The notes: a model not told the origin generated them from the letters alone. DNA of 64,000 nt from an uncultured Acetatifactor sp. (GCA_910585805.1 CAJUFB010000009.1:34158-98157), one strand, 5' to 3'; counted from the stretch's first letter, positions 17,119-26,684 are shown. Translations and numbers: made by a program.

Positions 17119-20100
17119 TTACAGACTCTTTTTCAGGACAGCCTCCCACTTGTCTTTCAGCGCCTCCAGGCGGGTATTCAGACGGAAAATATCCGCCTTC
17201 TTACGGGCAATCTGGTCTGCCAGACTTTGCTGCTCAGGAATGGACGGCAGCGGGATCGGAAAATCCAGAACCTTTTTCTTGTCCGCTCGGGGCATCTTCA
17301 CATTGCTTCCGATATTCTGCATCTCATAATCAAAAAACGGATCCGATGACACAAATCCAAAGACATATTCCGGTACTGCTTTCTCCTCATCCACGACCAG
17401 AACCAATACATCCCCGGAACTGCCGCCATGGTTGTCTGCCAGCCATGCTTTCTTTAAATAAGGGCGAATATTGGAAAGCAATATATTACCTGGATGATAT
17501 GCTGTCGCGGTGCCGGATGTGGGTACAAAATCGGATGCTCTTTTCCCGGCTACATTTGGCAGCAGATTATCCACACCTACATAAGTATCCCTGTCCAGAG
17601 ACTGAGCACTTACTTTTTCAATGGAATATGACGCAATTTTTCTCAGCTTAACATGCCCTGTGACAGTCTGGCTGCATTGTTCAATGACTGCCGCTATCGC
17701 TCTCTGCGTGTCGGCGATCTCTGTCTGCAGGGTCTGTTCCTCCCTTTCGATGCGTTGGAGTTCATCGACAATTTTCTGCTGGACCTCCAGCGGAGGAAGC
17801 GGGATCCTGAATTGCCCGATCTTTTCCTTGCTGATCTCAGGATAAGTCATTCCGCCTGCCAGCGCTTCGATCGCTTTGGCCTCATATTTTAATATGTAAT
17901 AGAGATATTCATAGTGTATAAAAGACTCTTTACACACAAAATTTTTATAGCCCTGATTCGTTGCCGCAGGTACCTTGGCAATGGACACATCTCCTATGGT
18001 AGCGCGGCTTGAAAACAGAACCGAATTAACAGGCATAAGCGTAGCATTGCAGCTGTTCAGTCCTGCTTCCGTTATGGTACGTTCCGTGGAATACAGATAT
18101 TTCTGTTTCGTGTCAGCCAAGGTTGCCCAACAGATATTTCCATCCCAGAACTCCGGAACGCTGGTATCGGGCGTCCCGCCGTTAAATATGTCCACCACAT
18201 TTCCCAAAGGGACAAGGGGGTATTTGCTCTGTAAAAAGCTCTTGAGCCGTTTTCCCAGATTGATGGATTGACTGAATCTGCCCGTTCCGAACTCAATAAA
18301 CTGAAATAACCGGCCATAAAATACATTTCCTGCCATACTGGGATCAATATCGATTCTTTCACCCAGAAAAGCCCGGTAAATATATCCGTTGGCCTTCCGG
18401 GGGTTCAGGCGGTCAGCCTCATCATACAGCTTTGTGCCGGCGGGAAGCCAGTGAAGCCCCTCGTGTCCGCGGCGTTCGCTGAATTCGTAGCCCAGGAATT
18501 GCTTTTCCGCTTTTCCTTTTCCGGTTTTGATCAATACGATTTCCTGCGGATAGGTCAGCAAAAAGCAGAGAAGCTTCTCTTTCTCAATGCGAATGGCGTC
18601 TTCTGTATAGTTTTCGCCGAAAGTCTTCCTGTAATCAGCATAAAGCTCGTGTTCTTTCATGGTCTCCGTGGGAGTACCGGAGAACAGACTGACATAATCA
18701 TCGAGAGCCAGTTCGTCATAGACGCAGGCGGCATAAGCGGAAAAGGCATGTTCCGTTCCCATGACAGTCACATCGGCATTTGTGACAAAGAATTGCTCGA
18801 TCTCCTGCATGACGGTCTTGTAGTCATTATTGCTGCGGCGCTCCAGGAATAAGATGACCGTATTGGTTCCCGTTTTCATGAATGTGCCGGCTCCCAGTTC
18901 CACGATGGCTTTTATATAGAAGTATTTCAGCAGGATTTCTCTGGTCCTGGCATAGATCCCTCCATTGGTCAGGATGGAGCTGGGCAGAATAACGGCCGCC
19001 CAGCCGCCTGCTTTTACCAGCTGTTTCATCCGCTCCACAAAAAGACACTCTATTTCCGAACTGTTATCCGACAGATACGGGTAAAGCTCAAAGGATTCCC
19101 CGCCACACATAACCGTGCCCTTGAAGGCATCCACGGAATAGGGAGGATTGGAGATCAGGATATCAAATTGTCCGTTCTCCCTTCCGGCGGTGCGCTTCAG
19201 CTTTCCGCGGTATGTTTTGCTTTTTGCAAAATGGTCCAGACCGTTGGCCCAGACCACATTGGCTTCCCCGTCACCGTTAAAAAATGCGCTTACTTTCGTT
19301 GTCTTCACCAGGCGGTTATCCAGATCGATCCCGTAGACAGTATCCTTGGCCCATTGGAACTTTATAAATCCCTGCCAGACCTGAAACTGCCTTCTCACAT
19401 CAGGGGAGGCTCCCTGAAGTTTGATTGCCCCCGAGTCGATGATGGCCTGCATCTGGGACATGTATTCTGTAAGGAAATGCCCGCTGCCGCAGGCATAGTC
19501 AATGACTGTGGGCAGAGGCTCGGGCAGCCTTGCGTCGACGCGCTTTTGTATCAGTTCCCGCAGCGGCAGGGATGCCAGGATAAAACGCGTGATGGGAACC
19601 GGGGTAAAATACTGCCCGGCTTCCTGCTTCATGCTGGTATTCAGCAGCAGCTCAAAAAAGTTTCCCAGAAATTCGTGTTTCTGCGCATATCTGAACTGAT
19701 ATACCTGAAGCAGTTCCACGATTTCCCGTACTACCTTTGCATTGAGTTCAAAGGTCCTTTCGTCCTGTACCTCAACAAAGGCAAAGTTAGGGCTCTTTTT
19801 CAACCGGGTGTTGGTATACATCTCCATGACCCATCGCCTTGTATCCGGATCCAGATTTGCCAGTCGCTGTATCACATCCTCCTGTTTATAATCAATGATA
19901 TCGATCTCAAGAAAACGCCACATTCCCTCCTTGTAGAGATCATTCAGCCTCAGCTGCAGGCTCTCGTCCGTATCGCTTTCCAGCCACTGGAATTCCAGCT
20001 CATCCTCCGGGTCCTTATTCTCATCCACGATCTTGCAGACAAATAGATTGAGTAGCTTGTTAAAAGCATTGGGCTTGTCTGAAATTGCGTTATGACGCAG

Positions 20101-20841
20101 AATTTCCATGATCTGATGGAAGACCTTTCCGCCGTCCTGCTCTTCCAGCACTTTCAGCTCTCCATAGGTAAGCGCCCGGTGTCTTATATGATAGGGAGCG
20201 GCATAGCTGTCAAATATGCCGTTGTCTTTAAAATTCTTATTCCAGTGGTCGTATATTTCCTTGACTCCGGACAGGCTTCTCCATCCGTCTTCCACGTCAA
20301 TGACGGCATTGTCATATTCCGCCGCGCTGTTCACCCGGGAAGTATAGAGACATAGATACTCCGCGTCCCTGTCGCTGGAATAATAGGAAAACAGCTGTCC
20401 TCCGTTTTTGGACATCCTGGCTTTTTCTTTTTCGTATTCCTCTCCCCATGTCTTGCATTCGATCATGAGAAACGGTACTCCGGCTGCGGTCTTGACCAGA
20501 ATATCCAGTCTGCCGGAACGCCCCCGGCCGGAAGGATATGTCTTTTCCAGTTCAATGCAGGCAGGAGCGTATCCTTTTAACAGCAATCGGTCCACACATT
20601 CCAGAACCACAAAGTTTTCCGCCTGTGAAAAATTGCAGGTAGTCTTTTCCCAGACTTTTACAGTATTCTGTTTCGGCTCCTCCTCCGGATCATAAATGAT
20701 CTTCCCGCTGTTAAAATCTATGAAAATGGTATATCCGCTATGGGAAGCATAGGTCTTGCAGTAAATCCCGCTTTTACCATTTTGAGGGGCAAAACCCATC
20801 GGAACGATCCAGTTTTTTACGGCATCTGTATTTAATTGCAT
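17119..20841 (-). CDS. Single-chain restriction-modification enzyme (nuclease, N6-methylase, two target-recognition domains)
   Basis: A 1240-residue fusion. Residues about 1-180 form a PD-(D/E)XK nuclease domain of HsdR-N type: D113 and the ECK motif at 128-130, spaced canonically. Residues about 380-760 are a type I-like adenine methylase with GQYFTP (409-413), the AdoMet motif VIDYACGSGHF (446-456) and NPPY (565-568). Two HsdS-like recognition domains follow (about 865-1040 and 1055-1240), separated by a helical spacer. No helicase/translocase domain exists, so this is not a classical HsdR. The layout and length match type IIB/IIG enzymes such as AloI, which recognise a split site and cut on both sides. 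It stands alone between sugar genes, with lower GC than its neighbours, suggesting acquisition. Confidence 0.88.
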   Translation of the reverse strand: MQLNTDAVKNWIVPMGFAPQNGKSGIYCKTYASHSGYTIFIDFNSGKIIYDPEEEPKQNTVKVWEKTTCNFSQAENFVVLECVDRLLLKGYAPACIELEKTYPSGRGRSGRLDILVKTAAGVPFLMIECKTWGEEYEKEKARMSKNGGQLFSYYSSDRDAEYLCLYTSRVNSAAEYDNAVIDVEDGWRSLSGVKEIYDHWNKNFKDNGIFDSYAAPYHIRHRALTYGELKVLEEQDGGKVFHQIMEILRHNAISDKPNAFNKLLNLFVCKIVDENKDPEDELEFQWLESDTDESLQLRLNDLYKEGMWRFLEIDIIDYKQEDVIQRLANLDPDTRRWVMEMYTNTRLKKSPNFAFVEVQDERTFELNAKVVREIVELLQVYQFRYAQKHEFLGNFFELLLNTSMKQEAGQYFTPVPITRFILASLPLRELIQKRVDARLPEPLPTVIDYACGSGHFLTEYMSQMQAIIDSGAIKLQGASPDVRRQFQVWQGFIKFQWAKDTVYGIDLDNRLVKTTKVSAFFNGDGEANVVWANGLDHFAKSKTYRGKLKRTAGRENGQFDILISNPPYSVDAFKGTVMCGGESFELYPYLSDNSSEIECLFVERMKQLVKAGGWAAVILPSSILTNGGIYARTREILLKYFYIKAIVELGAGTFMKTGTNTVILFLERRSNNDYKTVMQEIEQFFVTNADVTVMGTEHAFSAYAACVYDELALDDYVSLFSGTPTETMKEHELYADYRKTFGENYTEDAIRIEKEKLLCFLLTYPQEIVLIKTGKGKAEKQFLGYEFSERRGHEGLHWLPAGTKLYDEADRLNPRKANGYIYRAFLGERIDIDPSMAGNVFYGRLFQFIEFGTGRFSQSINLGKRLKSFLQSKYPLVPLGNVVDIFNGGTPDTSVPEFWDGNICWATLADTKQKYLYSTERTITEAGLNSCNATLMPVNSVLFSSRATIGDVSIAKVPAATNQGYKNFVCKESFIHYEYLYYILKYEAKAIEALAGGMTYPEISKEKIGQFRIPLPPLEVQQKIVDELQRIEREEQTLQTEIADTQRAIAAVIEQCSQTVTGHVKLRKIASYSIEKVSAQSLDRDTYVGVDNLLPNVAGKRASDFVPTSGTATAYHPGNILLSNIRPYLKKAWLADNHGGSSGDVLVLVVDEEKAVPEYVFGFVSSDPFFDYEMQNIGSNVKMPRADKKKVLDFPIPLPSIPEQQSLADQIARKKADIFRLNTRLEALKDKWEAVLKKSL

Positions 20842-20869
20842 AAGCCTCCCTCCTCCCCGATATGCTCAG

Positions 20870-20899
20870 ATTATATCACAGCCGTTTCCTGTTTGCCAG
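20870..20899 (-). promoter_or_regulatory. Predicted promoter of the restriction-modification gene
   Basis: On the minus strand, CTGGCA (20899-20894), an 18-base spacer and TATAAT (20875-20870). A GGGAGGAGGGAGG ribosome-binding region lies just ahead of the start at 20841. Confidence 0.55.
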
Positions 20900-21145
20900 T
20901 ATCTATCCCGGAAAATATCATAAAATGGAGTTTCTGATCCCCAAATTCCGAAACGGATAAAGCACGAACACTTGTTCTTTTTATGTTAGCACATATGATC
21001 TCAATATGCAAGTGTTTTTTGGGATTCCTTCAGCAATTCATTCACAGGTATTTACAGGAAGGCGGGATGCCATGGTTATTGTTCACGGCCTGGCCGCTCA
21101 CGGCAACATGCCAGGCACATTTCTCTGTCATTTAAAGATTTATGC

Positions 21146-21174
21146 TTGTTTCCTGCTTTTCGGTATCGTATAAT
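21146..21174 (+). promoter_or_regulatory. Predicted promoter of the TIM-barrel isomerase gene
   Basis: TTGTTT at 21146-21151, 17-base spacer, TATAAT at 21169-21174, about 110 bases before the start codon. Confidence 0.65.
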
Positions 21175-21285
21175 AACAAGAAGGAAATTTTTACCGCGGA
21201 AGGGTCCGGCGTTTCCGGAGAAGGAAAATGATCTGGATCAGACTTCTGGACTTTTATAGCGAGAAAAGAAATGGAGGAATCAGAA

Positions 21286-22122
21286 ATGCAATTAGGGATC
21301 AGATTACACGATACCACAAAACTCCCCTTTGAAGAGCGGATTGCGCAGGTGCATGAGCTTGGTTTTGCCTGCGGGCATCTGGCCCTGTCAAAGGTGATCG
21401 ATGAGTTTTCCACGGCTGACGAGGCTCTGACGCCGGGGCTTGCTATGTATATAAAAAACGTCTTTGCGAAAAATCAGGTAGACATAGCCGTCCTGGGCTG
21501 CTACCTGAACCTGGCGAACCCCAGCCAGGAGCAGCTGGCCGAGACCATGCATCATTATATGGCGCATATCCGTTTTGCGTCCTGGCTGGGCTGCGGCGTA
21601 GTGGGTACGGAGACGGGCGCACCCAACGAAACCTACACCTTTGTGCCGGAATGCCATACGGAAGAGGCATTGCAGACCTTTATCAAAAATCTCCGCCCCA
21701 TCGTGAAATATGCGAAAAAGATGGGCGTGGTAGTGGCGATAGAGCCGGTATACCGTCACATTGTATGCAATCCCAGACGCGCCAGAAGAGTGCTGGATGA
21801 GATTAACTCTCCCAATCTGCAGATTATCTTCGACCCGGTGAATCTGCTGGACGTGGAAAATTACGCGGACAGACAGTCCGTTATAGACGAGGCTCTGGAA
21901 CTGCTTGGCCCTGACATCGCGGTGGTGCATCTGAAAGACTGCGCCCTCAGGGACGGAAAGCTGCTTTCCATGGGATGCGGTTTGGGCGAGATGGACTATA
22001 CTTCTATCTTAAAATACATGAAGGAGCATAAGCCTTATATCCATGCCACCCTGGAAGACACCAGGCCGGAGAACAACCAGAGAGTGAAGCATTTCATAAC
22101 CAGAAAGTACGAGGAAGCATAA
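21286..22122 (+). CDS. Sugar phosphate isomerase/epimerase-like TIM-barrel protein
   Basis: A 278-residue protein of the xylose-isomerase-like TIM-barrel superfamily (AP endonuclease 2 fold). Metal-ligand acidic residues are visible in GTETGAP, VVAIEPVYRH, IIFDPVNLL and VVHLKDCAL, and ATLEDTRPENN closes the barrel. Members include sugar and hydroxypyruvate isomerases and epimerases; the exact reaction is unknown. GGAGGA inside an upstream in-frame start (21271) is well placed for the ATG at 21286, which is preferred. It has its own promoter, and its neighbour on the far side is a convergent AraC regulator that may respond to the same sugar. Confidence 0.85.
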   Translation: MQLGIRLHDTTKLPFEERIAQVHELGFACGHLALSKVIDEFSTADEALTPGLAMYIKNVFAKNQVDIAVLGCYLNLANPSQEQLAETMHHYMAHIRFASWLGCGVVGTETGAPNETYTFVPECHTEEALQTFIKNLRPIVKYAKKMGVVVAIEPVYRHIVCNPRRARRVLDEINSPNLQIIFDPVNLLDVENYADRQSVIDEALELLGPDIAVVHLKDCALRDGKLLSMGCGLGEMDYTSILKYMKEHKPYIHATLEDTRPENNQRVKHFITRKYEEA

Positions 22123-22129
22123 ATTTTCC

Positions 22130-22162
22130 GGGCTGCTGCGGAACTGGAAACAGCAGCAGCCC
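22130..22162. terminator. Hairpin between convergent isomerase and AraC genes
   Basis: GGGCTGCTGC (22130-22139) is the reverse complement of 22153-22162. It lies directly after the isomerase stop. There is no good T-run on either side, so it may be a weak or Rho-assisted terminator. Confidence 0.45.
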
Positions 22163-22225
22163 CGCCCGGTGCCCGCGGCGGGAGAGCAATGCCGGTGCTT
22201 TTATCCGGACCATACATGGAAATGG

Positions 22226-23098
22226 CTACAGGCTTCTCTTCCCGCCCCCATGCTCATTCCGCCACTGCCTGGGAGATACCTGATACGCGTTTTTAAAGGC
22301 TCTGGAGAAGTGCAGCTGGTTGGGGTAGCCCACTACATTTCCAATATCTGCAATCGATAAATCGGTAAGCTTCAGGAGTTCCGTAGCCTTGGTCATACGG
22401 TAGGAAATGAGGAACTCCTGAGGTGTCTTACCCATACTTTCATGAAAAATCTTCCCAAAGTAACTCCGGTTCAGACCGCAGGCCGCAGCGATATCTTCCA
22501 CGGAGATATCATTCTGAAAATTCTGCTCAATAAAAGCGAATGCCTCCTTTATGTAGAAATCCCGCAGGCGGTTCCCCTTACCTAACTGGGCGGAAGTGGA
22601 GGAGCGCAGCAGGCTGTCTATAAACAGATAGAGATGTCCGATCAGATGAAAAGGAGATTCTTCTCTGTGATTTACGATATACAGCATTTCTTCTTTCATT
22701 GTCTCGTATATATCCTTATAACGCGCCTTATATACGGGATTGGCCGGATGCAGGCCCGCCAGTTCAACGGTTTCCTTGGCCCGCAGCCCGTCAAATTCCA
22801 GCCACACATATTCCCAGGGAAGCTCCCTGTCCGCGATATAGGTACACACCTGACCCGGAAACAGCAGAAAACCCTGTCCGCTTTTCACCTGATAGGTCAC
22901 ATCCGTTCCTTTGCCGTTGTCTGCAATCAGCTTCCCCGTTCCGGAGAGACACAGATGGAACAGGTAATGGTTTCTGGCGGCCGGGCCGAAGGAATGGGAA
23001 GGGTCAGTTGGCAGATACCGGAGACATGGGGTGAAATGCAGCAGCCTGGTGCACTCCCTGATGGGGTATGCCCTGGGCAGGAATAAGGCAAAAAGCAA
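22226..23098 (-). CDS. AraC-family transcription regulator with a damaged N-terminus
   Basis: About 290 residues as read. An AraC-type sugar-binding cupin (HSFGPAARNHYLFHLCLSG, WEYVWLEFDG) is followed by a long linker and two C-terminal helix-turn-helix motifs (ISVEDIAAACGLNRSYFGKIF and the SIADIGNVVGY region), ending in VSPRQWRNEHG. The domain pattern is intact from about residue 20 on. However, no in-frame ATG or GTG occurs ahead of it. The only start is a TTG at 23098 without a clear ribosome-binding site, lying antisense inside the permease remnant. This suggests the original 5' end was lost in a deletion. It may be poorly expressed or a pseudogene. Confidence 0.75.
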   Translation of the reverse strand: MLFALFLPRAYPIRECTRLLHFTPCLRYLPTDPSHSFGPAARNHYLFHLCLSGTGKLIADNGKGTDVTYQVKSGQGFLLFPGQVCTYIADRELPWEYVWLEFDGLRAKETVELAGLHPANPVYKARYKDIYETMKEEMLYIVNHREESPFHLIGHLYLFIDSLLRSSTSAQLGKGNRLRDFYIKEAFAFIEQNFQNDISVEDIAAACGLNRSYFGKIFHESMGKTPQEFLISYRMTKATELLKLTDLSIADIGNVVGYPNQLHFSRAFKNAYQVSPRQWRNEHGGGKRSL

Positions 23099-23621
23099 GT
23101 TCTACAGTTTCGTATACATCTTTATCGTCAGCGGTATGTTCGTGCCCTTTGCCATCCTGATGATGCCTCTGGCAAAGCAGACAGCGGAGCTTCATCTTGC
23201 AAACTGGGGCGGCGTCATTATCCTGTATGTGGTATTTTATATGCCCATGAACGTTATGCTGTATTCCGGGTACCTGGTGAATATCCCCATCGCTTTGGAG
23301 GAGGCTGCCAGGGTGGACGGCGCTTCCACCTGGAGAACCTACTGGAGTATTATCTTCCCGGTGATGCGCCCCATGCATGCCACGGTGGCCGTCATCACGG
23401 CGCTGGCGGTGTGGAACGATGTGATGACGCCGCTGATTATCATGGCGGGCTCCGGGCAGAACACCCTGCCCCTGGCGCAGCTGAACTTCCAGTCCCAGTT
23501 CGGAACCAATTACAATCTGGCATTTGCGTCGTATCTGCTGTCACTGATCCCGATTTTGATCTTCTACGGAATCTGCCAGAAACAGATCCTGAACGGAGTC
23601 ACCAACGGAGCGGTGAAATAA
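23031..23621 (+). pseudogene. ABC sugar permease remnant (C-terminal two thirds)
   Basis: About 190 residues match the C-terminal part of a CUT1 MalG-type permease: LMGYALGRNKAKSKFY, membrane segments, the EAA loop IALEEAARVDGAS...IIFPVMRP and the terminal ILNGVTNGAVK. Full-length members have about 270-290 residues and an extra N-terminal region with at least one more transmembrane helix, which is missing here. The sequence runs straight into the 5' end of the divergent AraC gene, and no ribosome-binding site precedes the first ATG. The partner permease and binding protein are also absent. I read it as a deletion scar. Confidence 0.75.
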
Positions 23622-23636
23622 CGGCGCGGGATTCAG

Positions 23637-23698
23637 CCGGCATCTTTCGCTCGTGAGTCGGGATGCAGGGCAAGTTTCAATGATCGTCAGTATATATT
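23637..23698 (+). repeat. Dispersed repeat A, copy 1
   Basis: A 62-base element starting CCGGCATCTTTCGCTCG and ending GATCGTCAGTATATATT. It closely matches copies at 28940-29001 (same strand) and 32789-32846 (inverted). It contains a GGCATC/GATGCC-type stem. Confidence 0.85.
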
Positions 23699-23720
23699 GT
23701 AAAAAAAGACAGTCTGTCTC

Positions 23721-23749
23721 TTGCATGATCGGAGAAGATTGTATAAAAT
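23721..23749 (+). promoter_or_regulatory. Predicted promoter of the alpha-galactosidase gene
   Basis: TTGCAT at 23721-23726, a 17-base spacer, TAAAAT at 23744-23749, 35 bases before the start codon, with CAGGAG as ribosome-binding site. Confidence 0.65.
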
Positions 23750-23784
23750 AAGTTTCAAAGAAAAAGTGGCAGGAGCAAAAAACG

Positions 23785-25974
23785 ATGGCGGTAAAGTATC
23801 AGGAAGAAGATCATATTTTTACATTGCAGACGGAACATACAACCTATCAGATGAAAGTGGATGAGTTCGGGTTCCTCCTGCATCTATATTATGGCGGGAA
23901 GGCAGAGGGGTGCATGGATTATCTCCTGACCTGCAGCGACAGGGGGTTCTCCGGAAATCCTTTTGACGTGGGGGCGGACAGGACTTATTCCATGGATGTG
24001 CTGCCCCAGGAGTATCCCTGTCTGGGAACAGGGGATTACCGGAACTGCGCAGTCAATATCCGCAATGCGGACGGCTCCGAGTGCTGTGACCTGCGCTATG
24101 CGAGCCATGAGGTCAGAAAGGGGAAATACAGTCTGAAAGGCCTGCCGGCGGTATTTGCCGGCGAGGAGGAAGCCGATACGCTGGAAATCTGCCTGGAAGA
24201 CAGGGTCAGCGGGGTACAGGTACGGCTTTTGTACGGGGTGCTGGAGAAAGAAGATATCATTACCAGGAGCGCGGTCATCCGCAACGGCGGCAGCGGAACG
24301 GTTGTAGTGGAAAAAGCGTCTTCCGCCTGTCTGGATTTCGTTACCGGAGAGTATGATATACTCAGCTTTTACGGGAGACATGCCATGGAGCGCAATTTCC
24401 AGAGAACGAGAGCTGCGCACGGGACATTCCGCATCGGAAGCCGCAGAGGAACCTCCAGCCACCAGTATAATCCGGCGGTTATGCTGGCTGAGAGGGAGAC
24501 ATCAGAGGATGCGGGAAGTTGCTATGGCATGATCTTTGTGTACAGCGGGAATTTTCTGTGCGAGGCGGAGCAGGACCAGTTCGGGCAGACCAGGCTGCTG
24601 ATGGGACTGCAGGAGGAATTGTTCCATTATCCCCTGAAAGCAGGGGAGAGCCTGGTGGTTCCGGAGACGATTCTGGGGTATACGGAGAATGGTTTCGGGG
24701 CATTGTCCCGCATGTTCCACCGCTGTATCAGGAACCACATCTGCCGGGGGAAATATGCCCATGGACCTCGTCCGGTGCTGCTGAACAGCTGGGAGGCGTC
24801 CTATTTCGACTTTGACGGGGAGAGCATCTGCAGGCTGGCGGAGGACGCGGCCGCCCTCGGAATCGATATGGTTGTCATGGACGACGGCTGGTTCGGCAAG
24901 CGGGACGACGACAACAGCGGGCTGGGAGACTGGACGGTGAACGAGGCGAAGCTGGGTCTTACGCTTGGGGAAATGATAGGGAGAATCAACGGGCTGGGCG
25001 TGAAGTTCGGGATCTGGATCGAGCCGGAGATGGTGTCCGAGGACAGCGAGCTCTATCGGGAACATCCGGACTGGGCGCTGCAGATTCCCGGGAGGAAACC
25101 GGTCCGGGGCAGGAATCAGCTGGTGCTGGATTTTTCACGGGAAGACGTCAGGGAATATATTTTTAAGCGTATATGCGGCGTGCTGGACCAGGGGAATATC
25201 GAATATGTAAAATGGGATATGAACCGCAGCATTACGGATGTATATTCCGTGGAAAAGGATCAGGGAAAGATCCTGTATGATTATGTGCTGGGGGTGTATG
25301 ATTTCCTGGAGAAGCTGACAGAGAGGTATCCCTGGATGCTGGTAGAGGGCTGCAGCGGCGGCGGAGGGCGTTTCGACGCGGGAATGCTGTACTATACGCC
25401 CCAGATCTGGTGCAGCGACAATACGGACGCGGCGGACAGGCTGCGCATCCAGTATGGGACGTCATTCTTCTACCCGGCGTGTACGGTGGGCTCTCATGTG
25501 TCGGCAGTGCCCAACCATCAGACAGGGCGGAAGTGCAGTCTGCATACCAGGGGCGTGGTGGCCATGGCGGGAACCTTCGGCTATGAACTGGACCCCGGTA
25601 AGCTGACGGAGGAAGAGAAAGCAGAAGTCAGGGCACAGGTGGCCCGGTATAAGAAATATGCCGATTTGATTCGGACGGGGGACTATTATCGGCTCTCGGA
25701 GCCTTTCCGGGATGTCTGCGCGGCGTGGGCGTTTGTATCCGAAGACAGGAGCAGGGTGCTGCTGAATGTGGTAATGCAGGAAGTCCGCGGGAATATGCCG
25801 ACTTGTTATGTGAAACTCAAAGGGCTGGATCCGGATGTTCTTTACAGGGATACGGAATCCGGCAGAAAATATTACGGTTCCGCGCTGATGCGTGCAGGGC
25901 TGCCGATTCCGGCCGGGATGGGAGAGTATCGGGCTTATCAGGCGGAACTGGCGGTTTGCTCCAACGGGCAATAG
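23785..25974 (+). CDS. Alpha-galactosidase, glycoside hydrolase family 36
   Basis: A 729-residue, full-length GH36 enzyme without signal peptide. An N-terminal beta-sandwich (about 1-320) precedes the barrel, whose markers are LLNSWEASYFDFD, VVMDDGWFGKRDDD, FGIWIEPEMVS and YVKWDMNRSI, with the nucleophile Asp in KWDMN. VEGCSGGGGRFD and WCSDNTDAADR follow, the latter with the acid/base Asp. A C-terminal beta domain ends the chain. It removes terminal alpha-galactose from raffinose-type sugars or galactosides inside the cell. It has its own promoter and is separated from other sugar genes by the broken permease, which was probably once its transporter. Confidence 0.96.
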   Translation: MAVKYQEEDHIFTLQTEHTTYQMKVDEFGFLLHLYYGGKAEGCMDYLLTCSDRGFSGNPFDVGADRTYSMDVLPQEYPCLGTGDYRNCAVNIRNADGSECCDLRYASHEVRKGKYSLKGLPAVFAGEEEADTLEICLEDRVSGVQVRLLYGVLEKEDIITRSAVIRNGGSGTVVVEKASSACLDFVTGEYDILSFYGRHAMERNFQRTRAAHGTFRIGSRRGTSSHQYNPAVMLAERETSEDAGSCYGMIFVYSGNFLCEAEQDQFGQTRLLMGLQEELFHYPLKAGESLVVPETILGYTENGFGALSRMFHRCIRNHICRGKYAHGPRPVLLNSWEASYFDFDGESICRLAEDAAALGIDMVVMDDGWFGKRDDDNSGLGDWTVNEAKLGLTLGEMIGRINGLGVKFGIWIEPEMVSEDSELYREHPDWALQIPGRKPVRGRNQLVLDFSREDVREYIFKRICGVLDQGNIEYVKWDMNRSITDVYSVEKDQGKILYDYVLGVYDFLEKLTERYPWMLVEGCSGGGGRFDAGMLYYTPQIWCSDNTDAADRLRIQYGTSFFYPACTVGSHVSAVPNHQTGRKCSLHTRGVVAMAGTFGYELDPGKLTEEEKAEVRAQVARYKKYADLIRTGDYYRLSEPFRDVCAAWAFVSEDRSRVLLNVVMQEVRGNMPTCYVKLKGLDPDVLYRDTESGRKYYGSALMRAGLPIPAGMGEYRAYQAELAVCSNGQ

Positions 25975-26213
25975 CCTGGGCGGATATCCGTATGCCATTG
26001 CCGTGAAATGCAGGGGAATGAGGAATCTGGCATACGGCGGCGGGGTGCCGGGACACGCCCTGATGAGCCGGCTGCACGTTTCCGGCCGGGAAGGTGCACT
26101 TTTTCCATATTGAAGACTGTCTTTGAAGGCCATATAATTAAGAGAAGAAAAGTAAACCGTGGAAAATGGAAATGGAAAAGAGAAGAGGCAGAACAGGAAA
26201 AGGAGGCCGGAAT

Positions 26214-26639
26214 ATGCCGAATGTGGATTACAGAAGGGAAATCAGGGAGGCCATGCAGGCCGGACAGGAGGCGCTGAATTATCTGAATCAGGCGAAGGAC
26301 TGCCTGAACAGCGCCGGAAACTGGGGAATCGTGGATATGCTGGGAGGCGGGATGCTGACGACCCTGATCAAGCGTTCCAAGATGAAGGATGCGGATGCAC
26401 TGGTGCAGCAGGCCCGGAGCGCCATGAAGCGTTTCCAGAAGGAATTGATGGATGTGGACAATATTCCGGAATTCCGGATAGAGACGGGAGATTTCCTCAC
26501 CTTTGCGGATTATTTCTTTGACGGCATCGTGGCGGACTGGCTGGTTCAGTCCAAGATTAATGATGCCAAAAGACAGGTGGACAATGCAATTGTAAAGGTG
26601 AATTATATCATGGGGCAGCTGAAGAGCCTTTTCATTTGA
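26214..26639 (+). CDS. Helical protein of unknown function
   Basis: A 141-residue soluble protein, strongly helical and charged: REIREAMQAGQEALNYLNQAKDCL, then a Gly-rich WGIVDMLGGGMLTTLIKRSKM stretch, and KRQVDNAIVKVNYIMGQLKSL at the end. I know no function; similar short proteins are common in Lachnospiraceae, from memory. The ATG at 26214 is chosen because AAGGAGG at 26200-26206 is ideally spaced; a longer reading from 26166 overlaps that site. A terminator follows at 26650. Confidence 0.7.
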   Translation: MPNVDYRREIREAMQAGQEALNYLNQAKDCLNSAGNWGIVDMLGGGMLTTLIKRSKMKDADALVQQARSAMKRFQKELMDVDNIPEFRIETGDFLTFADYFFDGIVADWLVQSKINDAKRQVDNAIVKVNYIMGQLKSLFI

Positions 26640-26649
26640 TGAGCGGAGA

Positions 26650-26684
26650 GGGCTGACGCGGATTTTGGTCAGCCCTGTGTTTTT
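26650..26684 (+). terminator. Rho-independent terminator
   Basis: GGGCTGAC (26650-26657) pairs with GTCAGCCC (26668-26675), followed by CTGTGTTTTT. It ends the unknown helical-protein gene. Confidence 0.8.

Larger units (their letters stand above)
20842..21285. other. Gene-free 444-base divergent region
   Basis: It contains the two divergent promoters listed separately and AT-rich sequence. A stretch at 21070-21120 has imperfect GCC/GGC dyads. I see no convincing small gene. Confidence 0.6.

Noticed and set aside
17119..20841. Classical type I HsdR or BREX PglX
   Set aside because: There is no helicase/translocase region, and the nuclease, methylase and two recognition domains are in one chain, unlike either system. 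No other BREX gene is present.
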